64,000 nucleotides of DNA from Calothrix sp. FI2-JRJ7 (GTDB lineage Bacteria; Cyanobacteriota; Cyanobacteriia; Cyanobacteriales; Nostocaceae): the NCBI GenBank assembly GCA_019359675.1, contig JAHHGX010000009.1, positions 1-64,000 of the forward strand, given 5' to 3'. Positions 44,636 to 54,156 of the stretch are shown piece after piece. Under the pieces are notes generated by a model. It was not told the DNA's origin. It saw only the letters and a program-made list of their open reading frames with translations, and made no database searches. Position 1 is the first letter of the stretch. Each line of letters starts with the position of its first letter. A program made the translations under genes and the position numbers.

Positions 44636-45289
44636 ATGACCAGAATATTCGACGCTTTTCTAGCGGGTGGACTTGTTATGTACCCTTTGCTAGCTTTATC
44701 AGTTGTAACTTTTGCTTATGCTATAGAACGGGTATGGTATTGGTTTAAATTAATTTTTCAAGAAAAACAGGTTGTACATGAAATCCTTAGAGCAGCAAAA
44801 ATAGACTTAGATGAAGCTTTAAGTCTTGCCGAACGCTCGGAAGATTTGGCTATTGGTCGTGTACTTGCGGCGCCACTCAAGTTAAAATTTGCATCACCAG
44901 AAACATTTCACCTCGCTCTCTTAGCTGCTTTAGACAGAGAATTTATTGAAATGCGTCGGGGTGATAAGCTACTCGAAAGCATCGCGGCTGTGGCGCCTCT
45001 ATGTGGTATCGTCGGAACTGCAAACGGTTTAATTACCATGTTCTACAATCTTAAATCTGGTGGAGCAGATAGTACTAACGTTTCGGCAGTTACAAGTGGT
45101 ATTGGGCAAGCTTTGATAGCTAGTGGTGCAGGAATATCACTAGCGGTAGCAGCATTTGTATTTCTTCGGACTTTCGTGATTTTGCGCGCACAACAGATGG
45201 ACTACTTTTCCAAAGTTGGTAGCGAACTAGAGTTAATTTACTTGCATTCATTAAATCATCCACTTAAAACCAATTCTACCTCCATTTAA
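44636..45289 (+). CDS. exbB: MotA/TolQ/ExbB proton-channel family protein
   Basis: A 217-residue ExbB-type protein with three membrane helices: GGLVMYPLLALSVVTFAYAI, then after a cytoplasmic loop ESIAAVAPLCGIVGTANGLI and GIGQALIASGAGISLAVAAF. The helix 2-3 region GIVGTxxGLxxMF and the TSGIGQALxxxGxGI motif are conserved proton-path elements. The usual partner ExbD does not follow; the next gene is on the other strand and overlaps the end by 14 bases. The partner is probably encoded elsewhere. Likely energises a TonB-type outer-membrane transporter. Confidence 0.88.
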   Translation: MTRIFDAFLAGGLVMYPLLALSVVTFAYAIERVWYWFKLIFQEKQVVHEILRAAKIDLDEALSLAERSEDLAIGRVLAAPLKLKFASPETFHLALLAALDREFIEMRRGDKLLESIAAVAPLCGIVGTANGLITMFYNLKSGGADSTNVSAVTSGIGQALIASGAGISLAVAAFVFLRTFVILRAQQMDYFSKVGSELELIYLHSLNHPLKTNSTSI

Positions 45290-45830
45290 AAACAGAATCA
45301 CCAGAACTATAAAACTGTAGGCGCCCGTATCCGAGAAATTGTCCATAAGCTTTTTCTCCTGCGGGAAATGCCGTTACACCAAATAGATAAACACCAGGAA
45401 CCGTAGGGTTTTGCACTGGTTTCATGGCAACAGTAATAGTTTTTCCTGGTGGGATGGCAGGGTTAAAAGTCATGGAAACGCTTCTTTCTGTGCGTTGAGA
45501 AGTTACATCAGAGAGTCCTAACTTTTGACCTTCCCTCCTGCGTGTTCCTTCAAAAGCGTAAGTTTTCTTGAGGTCAAAACGAATATTATCAACACCTTCG
45601 CGTTGGTTGAGCGTAATCCTTTGTAGAGGTTCAACGGCATTATCTGGAACACTAATCGTAAAATAATACGTGGCCCCCCAAACATACACATCATTATATG
45701 TAGTTGCAGCTTCGACAAGACGCGGCGGTTGATTGAAGTAAACCGTTCCGCGTATTTCTGCCGCATGACTAACTGATGCCATCATTGAAAATAACGCTGC
45801 ACTAATTAAATATCTAATTCCGATCCGCAT
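45276..45830 (-). CDS. DUF2808 family secreted protein
   Basis: A 184-residue protein with a signal peptide (YLISAALFSMMASVSHA). DUF2808 features are YFNQPPRLVEAATTYNDVYV, YYFTISVPDNAVEPLQRITL, PGKTITVAMKPVQNPTVPGV and YLFGVTAFPAGEKAYGQFLG ending GYGRLQFYS. Conserved in cyanobacteria, function unknown. Its 3' end overlaps the exbB-like gene by 14 bases, convergent. Confidence 0.88.
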   Translation of the reverse strand: MRIGIRYLISAALFSMMASVSHAAEIRGTVYFNQPPRLVEAATTYNDVYVWGATYYFTISVPDNAVEPLQRITLNQREGVDNIRFDLKKTYAFEGTRRREGQKLGLSDVTSQRTERSVSMTFNPAIPPGKTITVAMKPVQNPTVPGVYLFGVTAFPAGEKAYGQFLGYGRLQFYSSGDSVFKWR

Positions 45831-46033
45831 GTTCTTCCTATAGAGGACAAACCCAAGCTGTTAGTTGCCTATACATGTAAATATACGTAATTTCAGCCTG
45901 CTACTCTAACTCTACATTTACTTCCCCTGTAGATAATTAAAGTTTTGACAAAATTTCTTGTGGAACAGGAAAGATGCCTGTTACTAATATAAATGTATAA
46001 AACAATTTTTCTTTCAAGAAATACTAAGTAATT

Positions 46034-46639
46034 ATGCGTAAGTTGGCTGTACTTTGTATATTGTTTCTAGGGGTAATGTTACCCTCAGAAGCTCAATCTA
46101 AAAAGCCTAAAGCACAAGTAGTTCGGGGTAACTGTGGCAAACGCGGTTGTAGCGAAGTTCTCAAAACTTTGCGTAAAACATACCCAACGTATGTTCAGGA
46201 CTTTGAAAAACAATGTCCCCGTCCAAAAAATCTTGGTTTACAAGTAATAGCTGATGAAACAAGAGGACAGCGTGCTTTATTTAACTGCTGGGAAGCAAAG
46301 AAACAAAAGCGAACTCGTTACGGTGACTATTTGGGTTCTTTACCCATGCCAGGTAACGAGCCTAAGTTTTTAATTCCCTTACCCAAATCAGCATACACCC
46401 AAGAATTACAAAGTCGATACTCAGGAGAAATTAAACAAGCGCAATTTAAGTGTGGAACCAAAAGCGGTGACTTCAACTTTATAGAAGATAAAAAAAATAA
46501 CAGCGTTCAACTACAATGCTATTTTACAGCAGGTGTCGTTAGCTTAGATGAAAACGGTGACTTTGTATCTGATGGAGAAGCATCTAAAGGCGCCTTCGTT
46601 GATGAGATACTAGGTACATTCTTAGTAAAAACTAACTAA
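46034..46639 (+). CDS. secreted cysteine-containing protein, unknown
   Basis: A 201-residue protein with a signal peptide (MRKLAVLCILFLGVMLPSEA, cleavage likely near AQS). The mature protein has six cysteines in NCGKRGCSEVLKTLR, EKQCPRP, FNCWEAK, FKCGTKSGDF and LQCYFT, which suggests disulfides. Charged and soluble. I do not recognise the family. It is convergent with the hydrolase gene, with a hairpin repeat between them. Confidence 0.65.
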   Translation: MRKLAVLCILFLGVMLPSEAQSKKPKAQVVRGNCGKRGCSEVLKTLRKTYPTYVQDFEKQCPRPKNLGLQVIADETRGQRALFNCWEAKKQKRTRYGDYLGSLPMPGNEPKFLIPLPKSAYTQELQSRYSGEIKQAQFKCGTKSGDFNFIEDKKNNSVQLQCYFTAGVVSLDENGDFVSDGEASKGAFVDEILGTFLVKTN

Positions 46640-46660
46640 ACTCCTCTCTGGAGTCAACTC

Positions 46661-46690
46661 TGTGTCTCTGTGGTAGAAAACAGAGACACA
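46661..46690. terminator. TGTGTCTCTG/CAGAGACACA hairpin between convergent genes
   Basis: Ten-base arms (46661-46670 and 46681-46690), perfect, loop of ten. It occupies the 54-base gap between two convergent genes and belongs to the CTCTGTGGT repeat family. Likely acts as a bidirectional transcript end. Confidence 0.6.
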
Positions 46691-46693
46691 CAG

Positions 46694-47428
46694 TTATGGT
46701 AACGAAAATTGTTTTTGATAAAGCTGTATATCTTGATTTTGCCAAAAACTAGAAATTTTGGTGCCGACTTTTTCAGGGTAGAAGCAGTGAAAGAAGTGAC
46801 CACCTTGAGGACACTCCCAAAGCATATCTTGTAATTTCAGATATTTTTCCCAGTCATGTAGTTCAGGGTAACTTACAATAGGGTCAGTTTTGCAACCACA
46901 CACCATCATCGGGACTGATACTCCTCCCTTAGTTAAATTCTCCCTTTGGTACATAGAATGCATCAATGGTAAATTTTCTAAATCTTTATTTAAGTTATTA
47001 ATTAATTTATTTGCATGACACGGTAGTTTATCGCGGAATAAGTTATACACTGTATTGACTAAAACTTGGGTACGAGTCAAGTTGAATAACTGACGCTGCT
47101 GATAATAGTGTACATGCCAAGTATTTGCAGGTTGTCCTGCAACTGCCAATAACGTCAATGAATTTACATACTGTGGATATTTACGAGTAAAAATTAGTGC
47201 AATTACTCCACCTATGCCATGTCCAACTAAATGCACTGGACGACTAGTTTTGAGAAAATTATGCAGCAAATCTACTGCAACATCAATTGAGGCGCCTTCA
47301 TCAACGGTTTGAAAATACTCCCAGTGTGCAATTCTTTTATATTGATTTAAATTTATTAGCAAAGGCATGTGTAGACATTTCAAAGAGGGACTACCGCTAA
47401 CCCAAAGTGCATCAAAATCAGCAGACAT
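46694..47428 (-). CDS. alpha/beta-hydrolase fold protein lacking the nucleophile serine
   Basis: A 244-residue alpha/beta-hydrolase. Its nucleophile elbow reads VGHGIGGVIA, with glycine where the catalytic serine of GHSxGG stands. Later parts are normal: VPMMVCGCKTDPIVSYPELH (acid region) and LWECPQGGHFFHCFYPEKV (His). It may be non-catalytic or a cofactor-type hydrolase. ATG 47428 is chosen because GGAGA lies five bases upstream; ATG 47455 adds nine residues. Confidence 0.8.
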   Translation of the reverse strand: MSADFDALWVSGSPSLKCLHMPLLINLNQYKRIAHWEYFQTVDEGASIDVAVDLLHNFLKTSRPVHLVGHGIGGVIALIFTRKYPQYVNSLTLLAVAGQPANTWHVHYYQQRQLFNLTRTQVLVNTVYNLFRDKLPCHANKLINNLNKDLENLPLMHSMYQRENLTKGGVSVPMMVCGCKTDPIVSYPELHDWEKYLKLQDMLWECPQGGHFFHCFYPEKVGTKISSFWQNQDIQLYQKQFSLP

Positions 47429-47455
47429 TTTATCTCCAATATTAAGTACAAACAT

Positions 47456-47815
47456 GTGTGGCGCAGTTATTCCCCTTAATCATCACCACCAGGTGTTATT
47501 GCTTAATGATTATTTATTTCAATAATTCCTAATTAACATCATACTCGATACCTATTGAATAAAAGTTCAATCCTAACAAAATAAGTTTTTATTAATGTTT
47601 TCTAGAAACCTAGAAACCGGGTTTCTTTTTTGACATACTCAAATAAAAACGACGATTTTGCGTAGAAACCCGGTTTCTTCGTTAAAAATAAAGTTTTGCA
47701 TTATGGTTTGTAAGGTTTCAAAATAAATTTTCAAAAGCCTCAAATTAAAAAAAGTATTGTATAAAGGGTATTAGAGAGTTATCCAAAATTTAAAAACTCA
47801 ATTACGAGGTTTACT
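47456..47815. other. divergent intergenic region before the Dps-like gene
   Basis: No gene seen. The repeat pair 47612-47678 is the main structure. The Dps-like gene has GAGG close before its ATG. No clear NtcA or other operator is visible. Confidence 0.5.
47612..47678. repeat. AGAAACCGGGTTTCT / AGAAACCCGGTTTCT inverted pair
   Basis: Arms 47612-47626 and 47664-47678 are exact reverse complements, spaced by 37 bases, each nearly palindromic itself. The left arm is preceded by an extra AGAAACCT. Second copy of the family. Confidence 0.8.
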
Positions 47816-48370
47816 ATGAGTGCATCACCAGCAGTTTTACGCAATTTTGGTCAGGTTTACGATAATCCTGTTTTATTAGATAAAAGTGTTACTGAGCCTG
47901 TTTGTGAAGGCTTTAACATTGCATTAGCAAGCTTTCAAGCGTTGTACTTACAATACCAAAAACATCACTTTGTAGTAGAAGGTGCCGAGTTTTATTCGTT
48001 ACACGAATTCTTCAATGAAGGTTATGAAGCTGCTCAAGAACACGTTCATGATATCGGTGAACGGTTAGATGGACTTGGAGGTGTACCTGTAGCAAGCTTT
48101 ACTCAGTTAGCTCGACTCTGTTGCTTTGAACCAGAAGCAGACGGTGTTTTCTCTTGCCGTCAAATGGTAGAACATGACTTAGCTGCCGAACAAGCGATAA
48201 TTGGATTAATTCGGCGCCTTGCTTCGCAAGCAGAAAGTTTGGGTGACAGAGCAACCCGCTATTTATACGAAAAAATCCTACTTAAGACTGAGGAAAGAGC
48301 TTACCACCTATCTCACTTCCTTGCTAAAGATAGTTTAACTTTAGCTTACGTTGAGTCTAGCAACAATTAA
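47816..48370 (+). CDS. dpsA: Dps-family ferritin-like protein (DpsA type)
   Basis: A 184-residue Dps protein that stores iron and shields DNA from peroxide. Ferroxidase residues are placed as expected: [20 protein letters not shown] (His and Glu), and [20 protein letters not shown] (Asp/Glu). The C-terminal helix has [15 protein letters not shown]. The longer cyanobacterial DpsA branch is indicated by [20 protein letters not shown]. Single gene; a 28-bp palindrome follows its stop by nine bases. Confidence 0.92.
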   Translation: MSASPAVLRNFGQVYDNPVLLDKSVTEPVCEGFNIALASFQALYLQYQKHHFVVEGAEFYSLHEFFNEGYEAAQEHVHDIGERLDGLGGVPVASFTQLARLCCFEPEADGVFSCRQMVEHDLAAEQAIIGLIRRLASQAESLGDRATRYLYEKILLKTEERAYHLSHFLAKDSLTLAYVESSNN

Positions 48371-48379
48371 TTAACGAGT

Positions 48380-48407
48380 GTAGAGACGTTACACGTAACG
48401 TCTCTAC
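48380..48407. repeat. 28-bp palindrome GTAGAGACGTTACA / CGTAACGTCTCTAC
   Basis: Nearly identical to the copy at 4364-4391; only the two central bases break the symmetry. It lies between the Dps-like gene and a convergent DUF937 gene, where it could end both transcripts. Confidence 0.8.
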
Positions 48408-48422
48408 AAAAATAACCAGTAT

Positions 48423-48938
48423 TTATCTACCCATATATTGGCTTGCCATTCGCATTGCGTCTGCTATGTCAACGTCACCATCTCTATCTGAGTCTAAAAA
48501 AGTATTTAGAACTGAGTTACCACCACCAGAAGTACTGGCACCTGATTGTAAAAAGTTGAGAACCATTGGTACAATCATTGGTAACATTTGTTGAATCATG
48601 TTTGCATCTACACCTGTACGCTGTGATGCCATTTGGGCAACTTGTTGTTGCATTCCGCCTGAAAACAGCGATGATACTGCGTCAGGGTTATGAGAATTTC
48701 CAGCAAATTGACTTACAATATTTTGAACTGCATCTGGACCTTCGTTTGCTTGCTTGTCTTGCAATGCTGAACGAACTTGACCACCAACAATCGACATTAT
48801 TGTTTGCATTGTTGAAGAGTCAGTACCAGCATTACCGCTCATTTGTTGCACTGCGTTTATGATACCGCCAAGTTGACTCATGCTGCCTTGCTGGTTTGGG
48901 TTGGCAACTGCACCGAGGATTTGGTCGAAAAGTCCCAT
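48423..48938 (-). CDS. DUF937 protein with C-terminal EF-hand/dockerin-like loop
   Basis: A 171-residue protein. DUF937 features: MGLFDQILGAVANPNQQG, helical glutamine- and serine-rich middle, and VDANMIQQMLPMIVPMVLNF. The end, NTFLDSDRDGDVDIADAMRM, is a DxDxDGxVD calcium-type loop like EF-hand or dockerin. No signal peptide. ATG 48938 has AAGGAG upstream at good spacing. Function unknown. Confidence 0.85.
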   Translation of the reverse strand: MGLFDQILGAVANPNQQGSMSQLGGIINAVQQMSGNAGTDSSTMQTIMSIVGGQVRSALQDKQANEGPDAVQNIVSQFAGNSHNPDAVSSLFSGGMQQQVAQMASQRTGVDANMIQQMLPMIVPMVLNFLQSGASTSGGGNSVLNTFLDSDRDGDVDIADAMRMASQYMGR

Positions 48939-49171
48939 ATCGTCTCCTTTAATTATCATTCCACATGATTAATTTAATCAAAAAATAACTAGTTAGAAAC
49001 TGGGTTTTTATGCAAAATCTTTATTTTCATTACAAGCTACCAACAAAAAATTAGGTTTCTAAGGTTTATGAGTAACTTTACCTAAGCCTAAAGGGTGAAG
49101 CGCTTTTTTACTTATATATGCCAATGTATATAGAAAATATTAATTTAGTTACAATTTGGCTATATAAGTGT

Positions 49172-49495
49172 ATGGGTAAAAAATTAGAACAGTCTAAAGA
49201 TATACGTCTTGCTGCAACAACTCGTATTTGGGGATTTACACTTGGAATTTTAGCAATTAGTGTGCCTCTGTCAATACCTCTACGTAGTTCATTAATTCCC
49301 CTCGCCGCTCTCACAGGCGCCACAGTTGGTACAGTAGCAGTATGGCGTTCTGATGATAAAAAATCTAAAAGATATAATTTGGCGCCACAGCAAGTAGAAT
49401 TACTCGAACAGCGTATCCGAGATTTAGAGGCAATTGTCAGTACTGAGGACTATGATTTAAAAGCTAGGCTTAAGCAACTGGAGTCCAAACGGTAA
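49172..49495 (+). CDS. small membrane protein with C-terminal coiled coil
   Basis: A 107-residue protein. Two hydrophobic helices (IWGFTLGILAISVPLSIPL and SLIPLAALTGATVGTVAVW) are followed by a basic loop and a coiled coil (QVELLEQRIRDLEAIVSTED, LKARLKQLESKR). ATG 49172 (MGKKLEQSK) is preferred; 49118 adds 18 residues with no matching pattern. Such proteins are conserved in cyanobacteria; function unknown. A hairpin element begins at its stop codon. Confidence 0.6.
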   Translation: MGKKLEQSKDIRLAATTRIWGFTLGILAISVPLSIPLRSSLIPLAALTGATVGTVAVWRSDDKKSKRYNLAPQQVELLEQRIRDLEAIVSTEDYDLKARLKQLESKR

Positions 49496-49615
49496 GGTGC
49501 GTGAAAGCAGCTTGATTTTTCACTTCATTGTAGATTGTAATGGCTTTCACGCACCCTACGACAAATCTTTATGGAGTAATGGCTTTCACGCACCCTACGA
49601 CAAATCTTTATGAAG
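49496..49615. repeat. GGTGCGTGAAAGC hairpin element, copy 5, with duplicated right half
   Basis: Left arm GGTGCGTGAAAGC (49496-49508) pairs with GCTTTCACGCACC (49543-49555). A 39-base unit starting TAATGGCTTTCACGCACC occurs at 49538-49576 and again, with one or two changes, at 49577-49615. The right half has been tandemly duplicated. Confidence 0.85.
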
Positions 49616-49708
49616 GGATATTACGAAAGTTTTCAGAAATATTTAGAAATCGTCAAATTTAAAAACATGGCTTTAAGGTAGAAATTAAGGCAAACTCAAG
49701 GGAAACTT

Positions 49709-50020
49709 ATGAGTAATATTCAAAAATATCGATTTGTCTGTACATTAACTTTTGGTGATATCTACGGTCAAATCATTGTTTGGCTAATCACCATTACAAT
49801 TAGTTTAGCTGCTGCACTAGCATTGATGGGCGCCAGACGACCTATTTACGCGCTAGCAACAGTCGGACTTATTGTGCTGTTATCCTTACCGTTCTTACTA
49901 TTCGCTTTTGTCACTACCTTATTGAACCATATCGAAGTGGCGCCGATGGAAGCTGGCGGCAAAATGGAACCAATACCTGGTAACATTTCTCAGCAACAAC
50001 CAGTGCAATTAACAAATTAG
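49709..50020 (+). CDS. small membrane protein upstream of sdhA
   Basis: A 103-residue protein with two hydrophobic helices ([20 protein letters not shown] and [20 protein letters not shown]) and a polar tail ending in a Q/N-rich segment. The opening [14 protein letters not shown] is followed by the membrane part. It is 77 bases upstream of sdhA, same strand. Could be a membrane anchor partner of SdhA, but no haem-ligand histidines are evident. Unknown. Confidence 0.6.
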   Translation: MSNIQKYRFVCTLTFGDIYGQIIVWLITITISLAAALALMGARRPIYALATVGLIVLLSLPFLLFAFVTTLLNHIEVAPMEAGGKMEPIPGNISQQQPVQLTN

Positions 50021-50097
50021 TTGTATTTACTAGGGAAAAGGTTTTCCTCTTTTCCCTTTCCCCCTCGTACAATAGAGATTTGTATGCCAGATTACTT

Positions 50098-51825
50098 ATG
50101 CTTGAACATGATGTAATTATAGTGGGTGGTGGATTAGCTGGATGTCGTGCGGCAGTTGAAATTGCCCGTAAAGACCCCAGTTTAAATGTTGCAGTTGTCG
50201 CAAAAACTCATCCTATTCGTTCACACTCGGTAGCTGCACAAGGGGGAATGGCAGCTTCTTTAAAAAATGTTGATGCACAAGACAGTTGGGAAGCACATGC
50301 TTTTGATACCGTTAAAGGTTCTGATTATTTAGCTGACCAAAATGCTGTAGAAATTCTCACCCGCGAGGCGCCTGATGTTGTAATAGATTTAGAACATATG
50401 GGTGTGTTATTCTCGCGTCTTGAAGATGGAAGAATTGCACAGCGTGCTTTTGGTGGACATTCACACAATAGAACCTGTTACGCTGCCGATAAAACAGGAC
50501 ACGCAATTTTACACGAGTTAGTTAATAATCTGCGTAAAGATGGTGTCAAAGTTTACCAAGAATGGTATGTAATGCGCCTGATATTAGAAGAAGGTCAGGC
50601 GAAAGGTGTTGTAATGTTCCGTATAGAAGACGGGCATATTGAGGTAGTGCGGGCAAAAGCAGTGATGTTTGCCACTGGTGGTTATGGTCGCGTTTATAAC
50701 ACTACTTCTAACGATTATGCATCGGCTGGTGATGGGTTAGCGATGACGGCATTAGCTGGTTTACCGTTAGAAGATATGGAGTTTGTACAGTTTCACCCCA
50801 CTGGATTATATCCTGTTGGTGTGTTAATTTCTGAAGCAGTGCGAGGTGAAGGCGCCTATTTAATTAATAGTGAAGGTGAGCGGTTCATGAAACGATACGC
50901 TCCGAGTCGTATGGAACTGGCGCCACGCGATATAACTTCACGCGCAATAGCTTATGAAATTCGTGCAGGTCGGGGTGTTAAACCTGATGGTAGTGCAGGG
51001 GGAGTATATGTATATCTTGACTTGCGTCACATGGGTAAAGAAAAAATTATGAGTCGTGTGCCGTTTTGTTGGGAAGAAGCACATCGATTAGTAGGAGTTG
51101 ATGCAGTAACGCAACCAATGCCAGTTCGGCCAACTATTCATTATTGTATGGGTGGCATTCCCGTTAATACCGACTGTCAAGTTCGTAGTGGCGCCGATTC
51201 GATTGTAGAAGGATTTTTCTCAGCAGGTGAAACTTCGTGTGTATCAGTACACGGCGCCAATCGTTTGGGTAGCAACTCGCTATTAGAATGTGTTGTATAT
51301 GGAAAACGCGCAGGTGCAGCTATTGCACAATACGTCCAAAATCGCAAATTGCCCAATATCGACGAACAACGTTACATAACAGAAGCAAAACAGCAAATAC
51401 AAGCATTACTCGATCAACCAGGAGAATACCGCATTAACCAAGTCCGCACAGCATTCCAAGACTGTATGACCGAGTACTGCGGTGTATTTCGTACCGAAGA
51501 ATTAATGCAACAAGGTTTACAACAACTACAAGAATTCCAAAATCAATACTCAAAAATATATTTAGATGACAAAAGTAAAGACTGGAATACCGAACTTGTA
51601 GAAGCATTAGAACTACGTAGCTTAATGATAGTTGGACAAATTATCATGACCTCAGCAAACCGTCGTAAAGAAAGTCGTGGCGCCCATTTCCGCGAAGACT
51701 TTCCCCAACGCGACGATAATAACTTCCTACAACACACATTCGCTTACTACTCACCCGCAGGTATTGACATTCAATATGCGAGCGTAAGCATCACCATGTT
51801 CCAACCCCAAGAAAGAAAATATTAA
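50098..51825 (+). CDS. sdhA: succinate dehydrogenase / fumarate reductase flavoprotein subunit
   Basis: A 575-residue flavoprotein that oxidises succinate to fumarate. FAD-binding start: [20 protein letters not shown]. Flavinylation and substrate motifs: [78 protein letters not shown] and [20 protein letters not shown]. The C-terminal segment [18 protein letters not shown] is typical. ATG 50098 fits the family; an in-frame start 18 bases upstream is less likely. No sdhB or sdhC lies next to it, which is common in cyanobacteria. Confidence 0.95.
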   Translation: MLEHDVIIVGGGLAGCRAAVEIARKDPSLNVAVVAKTHPIRSHSVAAQGGMAASLKNVDAQDSWEAHAFDTVKGSDYLADQNAVEILTREAPDVVIDLEHMGVLFSRLEDGRIAQRAFGGHSHNRTCYAADKTGHAILHELVNNLRKDGVKVYQEWYVMRLILEEGQAKGVVMFRIEDGHIEVVRAKAVMFATGGYGRVYNTTSNDYASAGDGLAMTALAGLPLEDMEFVQFHPTGLYPVGVLISEAVRGEGAYLINSEGERFMKRYAPSRMELAPRDITSRAIAYEIRAGRGVKPDGSAGGVYVYLDLRHMGKEKIMSRVPFCWEEAHRLVGVDAVTQPMPVRPTIHYCMGGIPVNTDCQVRSGADSIVEGFFSAGETSCVSVHGANRLGSNSLLECVVYGKRAGAAIAQYVQNRKLPNIDEQRYITEAKQQIQALLDQPGEYRINQVRTAFQDCMTEYCGVFRTEELMQQGLQQLQEFQNQYSKIYLDDKSKDWNTELVEALELRSLMIVGQIIMTSANRRKESRGAHFREDFPQRDDNNFLQHTFAYYSPAGIDIQYASVSITMFQPQERKY

Positions 51826-51830
51826 AGTAG

Positions 51831-51890
51831 GGTGCGTGAAAGCCATTATTACCTACAATAAAAATAAAAATTAAACTGCTTTCACGCACC
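51831..51890. repeat. GGTGCGTGAAAGC hairpin element, copy 6
   Basis: Left arm GGTGCGTGAAAGC (51831-51843) is the exact reverse complement of GCTTTCACGCACC (51878-51890). It lies six bases after the sdhA stop, as a possible terminator. Confidence 0.8.
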
Positions 51891-51983
51891 TTATCATTAA
51901 AAATTCTATGTCAAATATCGAAGAAACAGATTTTGATGAAGCTATGTCAAATATTCAAGAAATAGCGTGATTGACTTATAAAC

Positions 51984-52256
51984 ATGCTCAAAATTGAACT
52001 GACTACGATGAACAAGAACGAAAGTGCTTTAATCGCAGGAATAGAAGCAGAAGCTAGTTTAGAACAGCGTTTATTCGCACTTGGATTTCGTCCTGGTCGT
52101 AAAATTACTATGTTACGTTCTTCACCTTTTAATGGTCCTATTCACGTTCGTGTGGGGACAACCGAAGTTATGTTGCGTCGTCGTGATACAAAATCAATTC
52201 AATTAATTCAAATATCTAATCAAATATCTGAGCAAATATCTGAGGCGCCTAAATGA
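51984..52256 (+). CDS. feoA: FeoA-family iron transport protein
   Basis: A 90-residue SH3-like FeoA protein: EAEASLEQRLFALGFRPGRK, ITMLRSSPFNGPIHVRVGTT and EVMLRRRDTKSIQLIQI. It supports FeoB in ferrous iron uptake. It overlaps feoB by four bases (ATGA), so translation is coupled. A later ATG (MNKNES, eight codons in) is an alternative start. Confidence 0.92.
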   Translation: MLKIELTTMNKNESALIAGIEAEASLEQRLFALGFRPGRKITMLRSSPFNGPIHVRVGTTEVMLRRRDTKSIQLIQISNQISEQISEAPK

Positions 52257-54124
52257 CTCATTGTAACACTTGTAATCCATCGGAAAACCAAATTATTGAA
52301 GGAGTTAAACAAATAGCTGTTTTGGGAATGCCCAACACAGGTAAGTCTACCTTTTTTAATCGACTTACAGGCGCCAACGCGAGTGTCGGTAACTGGCCGG
52401 GTATTACGGTTGACTTGATGACGGCAAATATTAAAATGGGTGGTCAAGAAACTCAAGTTGTCGATTTGCCTGGTATATACGATTTACGAGGGTTTTCAGA
52501 AGACGAAGAGGTAGTAAGGACTTTTTTAACCTCTACACCTATTCATTTAATACTAATTATTCTCAATTCTGTTCAACTCGACAGACAAATTAGTCTAGCT
52601 CTACAAATTCAAAGCTTAGGCGTGCCAGCACTGTTATTATTGAATATGGCAGATGAGGCGCCTGCTTTTGGTGTAGAAGTAGACCATGAGAAAATATCAG
52701 AATATCTAAAAATGCCCGTTGTTCCTTTCAGCGCAAAGTTTGGACAAAATTATGGGCAAGCGTACAAAACAATTCGTGATGAATTAGCAAAACAATATCA
52801 ATCAGTAATAATTGGGGATATTGAAGCGAAACTTCCAAAAGAAGCTGAAATAACTCTTGAAATGGAGAAGTTATTACAAAATGCAGTTAGTAATGTTGAG
52901 GATGTCAAAGAAAACTTAACAACTCGCTTGGATAGTATTTTACTGCATCCAGTGTTGGGGTTGCCTATATTCTTTGGCGCCATGTACTTAATGTTTCAGT
53001 TTATTTATGCTTTTGGTATACCCATGCAGGATAAATTAGCTGAAGTGTTGGCTTGGGTCAAGGATACAGCAATTGAACCGCTACTTGCTAGATTAATTGA
53101 TTTGGGTACGTGGGGCAAATTTTTCCATGACTTTTTGATAGATGGTCTTTATCAAGGTATCGGAACAGTCGCAGCATTTATACCCGTTATATTCTTATTC
53201 TTTGTTTGTATGGCAGTTATCGAAGATAGCGGTTATCTATCTCGTTCCGCGTTTCTAATGGATGCGTTTATGGAACGGTTGGGTTTAGATGGTCGCTCTT
53301 TTGTAATGTCGCTGATGGGGTTTGGGTGTAACGTTCCTGCAATTATGGGGTTACGAGTGATGCGTTCTCCCGCTTTGCGAATGCTGTCGATGCTGGTAAT
53401 TCCTTTTTCTTTGTGTTCTGCGCGTTTGAATGTATTTGTTTTTATGACTACTGCACTGTTTACTCAAAGACAGGCACCTGTCGTTCTATTTAGTTTATAC
53501 TTATTCAGCTTCTTAGCAGCAATTTTTACAGCAGCAGTATTTAAAGGTCAATTTCCAAATACAGAACCGTTAGTGTTAGAACTACCACCCTACCGTTTCC
53601 CAACCTTTAAACAAATGATACTGCGTGCTTGGCGTGAAGCAATGCACTTTTTATTCTGGTCGCGACGATTTATTATCTTTGGAGTTATAGCAATTTGGTT
53701 TTGTAATAACTTCCCTACTAATGTACCACCAGCCAGCGCGCAAACTATTTCTGGGATGATAGGGCAAATTACACAGCCAATATTAGCTCCTCTGGGAATC
53801 AATCCACAACTCGCAGTCGCATTGATATTTGGTTTTATTGCCAAAGAAATAGTCTTAGGTGGTTTAGCTGTAATATACGCAACTAGTGAAGACAGTTTAG
53901 GAACTGTTATTGCTCAACAAATCAACTGGGTACAAGCATATAGCTTTATGCTATTTACTCTACTGTATGTTCCGTGCCTTTCTACAGTAGCAGCGATTAA
54001 AGCCGAATCTAAAAGTACTAAGTTTACATGGATGTCAATTGCTTGGTCAGTCACTTTAGCATGGGTTACTAGCTTTATATTCTATCAAAGCGCTAGATTT
54101 TTTTTACATGCTAATTTATTGTAG
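52253..54124 (+). CDS. feoB: ferrous iron transport GTPase permease
   Basis: A 623-residue FeoB. N-terminal G domain: LGMPNTGKSTFFNRLTGANA (G1), SVGNWPGITVD (G2), VVDLPGIYDL (G3, with D-x-x-G). NMAD supplies the NKxD-type G4. The membrane part has two Gate motifs: GFGCNVPAIMGLRVMRSPAL and YVPCLSTVAAIKAES-type. About nine helices. It imports Fe(II) across the cytoplasmic membrane. The short form (about 620 residues) is usual in cyanobacteria. A palindrome overlaps its stop. Confidence 0.95.
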   Translation: MTHCNTCNPSENQIIEGVKQIAVLGMPNTGKSTFFNRLTGANASVGNWPGITVDLMTANIKMGGQETQVVDLPGIYDLRGFSEDEEVVRTFLTSTPIHLILIILNSVQLDRQISLALQIQSLGVPALLLLNMADEAPAFGVEVDHEKISEYLKMPVVPFSAKFGQNYGQAYKTIRDELAKQYQSVIIGDIEAKLPKEAEITLEMEKLLQNAVSNVEDVKENLTTRLDSILLHPVLGLPIFFGAMYLMFQFIYAFGIPMQDKLAEVLAWVKDTAIEPLLARLIDLGTWGKFFHDFLIDGLYQGIGTVAAFIPVIFLFFVCMAVIEDSGYLSRSAFLMDAFMERLGLDGRSFVMSLMGFGCNVPAIMGLRVMRSPALRMLSMLVIPFSLCSARLNVFVFMTTALFTQRQAPVVLFSLYLFSFLAAIFTAAVFKGQFPNTEPLVLELPPYRFPTFKQMILRAWREAMHFLFWSRRFIIFGVIAIWFCNNFPTNVPPASAQTISGMIGQITQPILAPLGINPQLAVALIFGFIAKEIVLGGLAVIYATSEDSLGTVIAQQINWVQAYSFMLFTLLYVPCLSTVAAIKAESKSTKFTWMSIAWSVTLAWVTSFIFYQSARFFLHANLL

Positions 54125-54150
54125 AGGCGCCTTTGTATATGCGTCTCTAC
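54121..54150. repeat. GTAGAGGCGC ... GCGTCTCTAC hairpin
   Basis: Arms 54121-54130 and 54141-54150 with one mismatch. The left arm contains a GGCGCC site, so the mismatch may have arisen as this member of the GTAGAGACG family gained it. It overlaps the last bases of feoB. Confidence 0.65.
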
Positions 54151-54156
54151 ATGATA

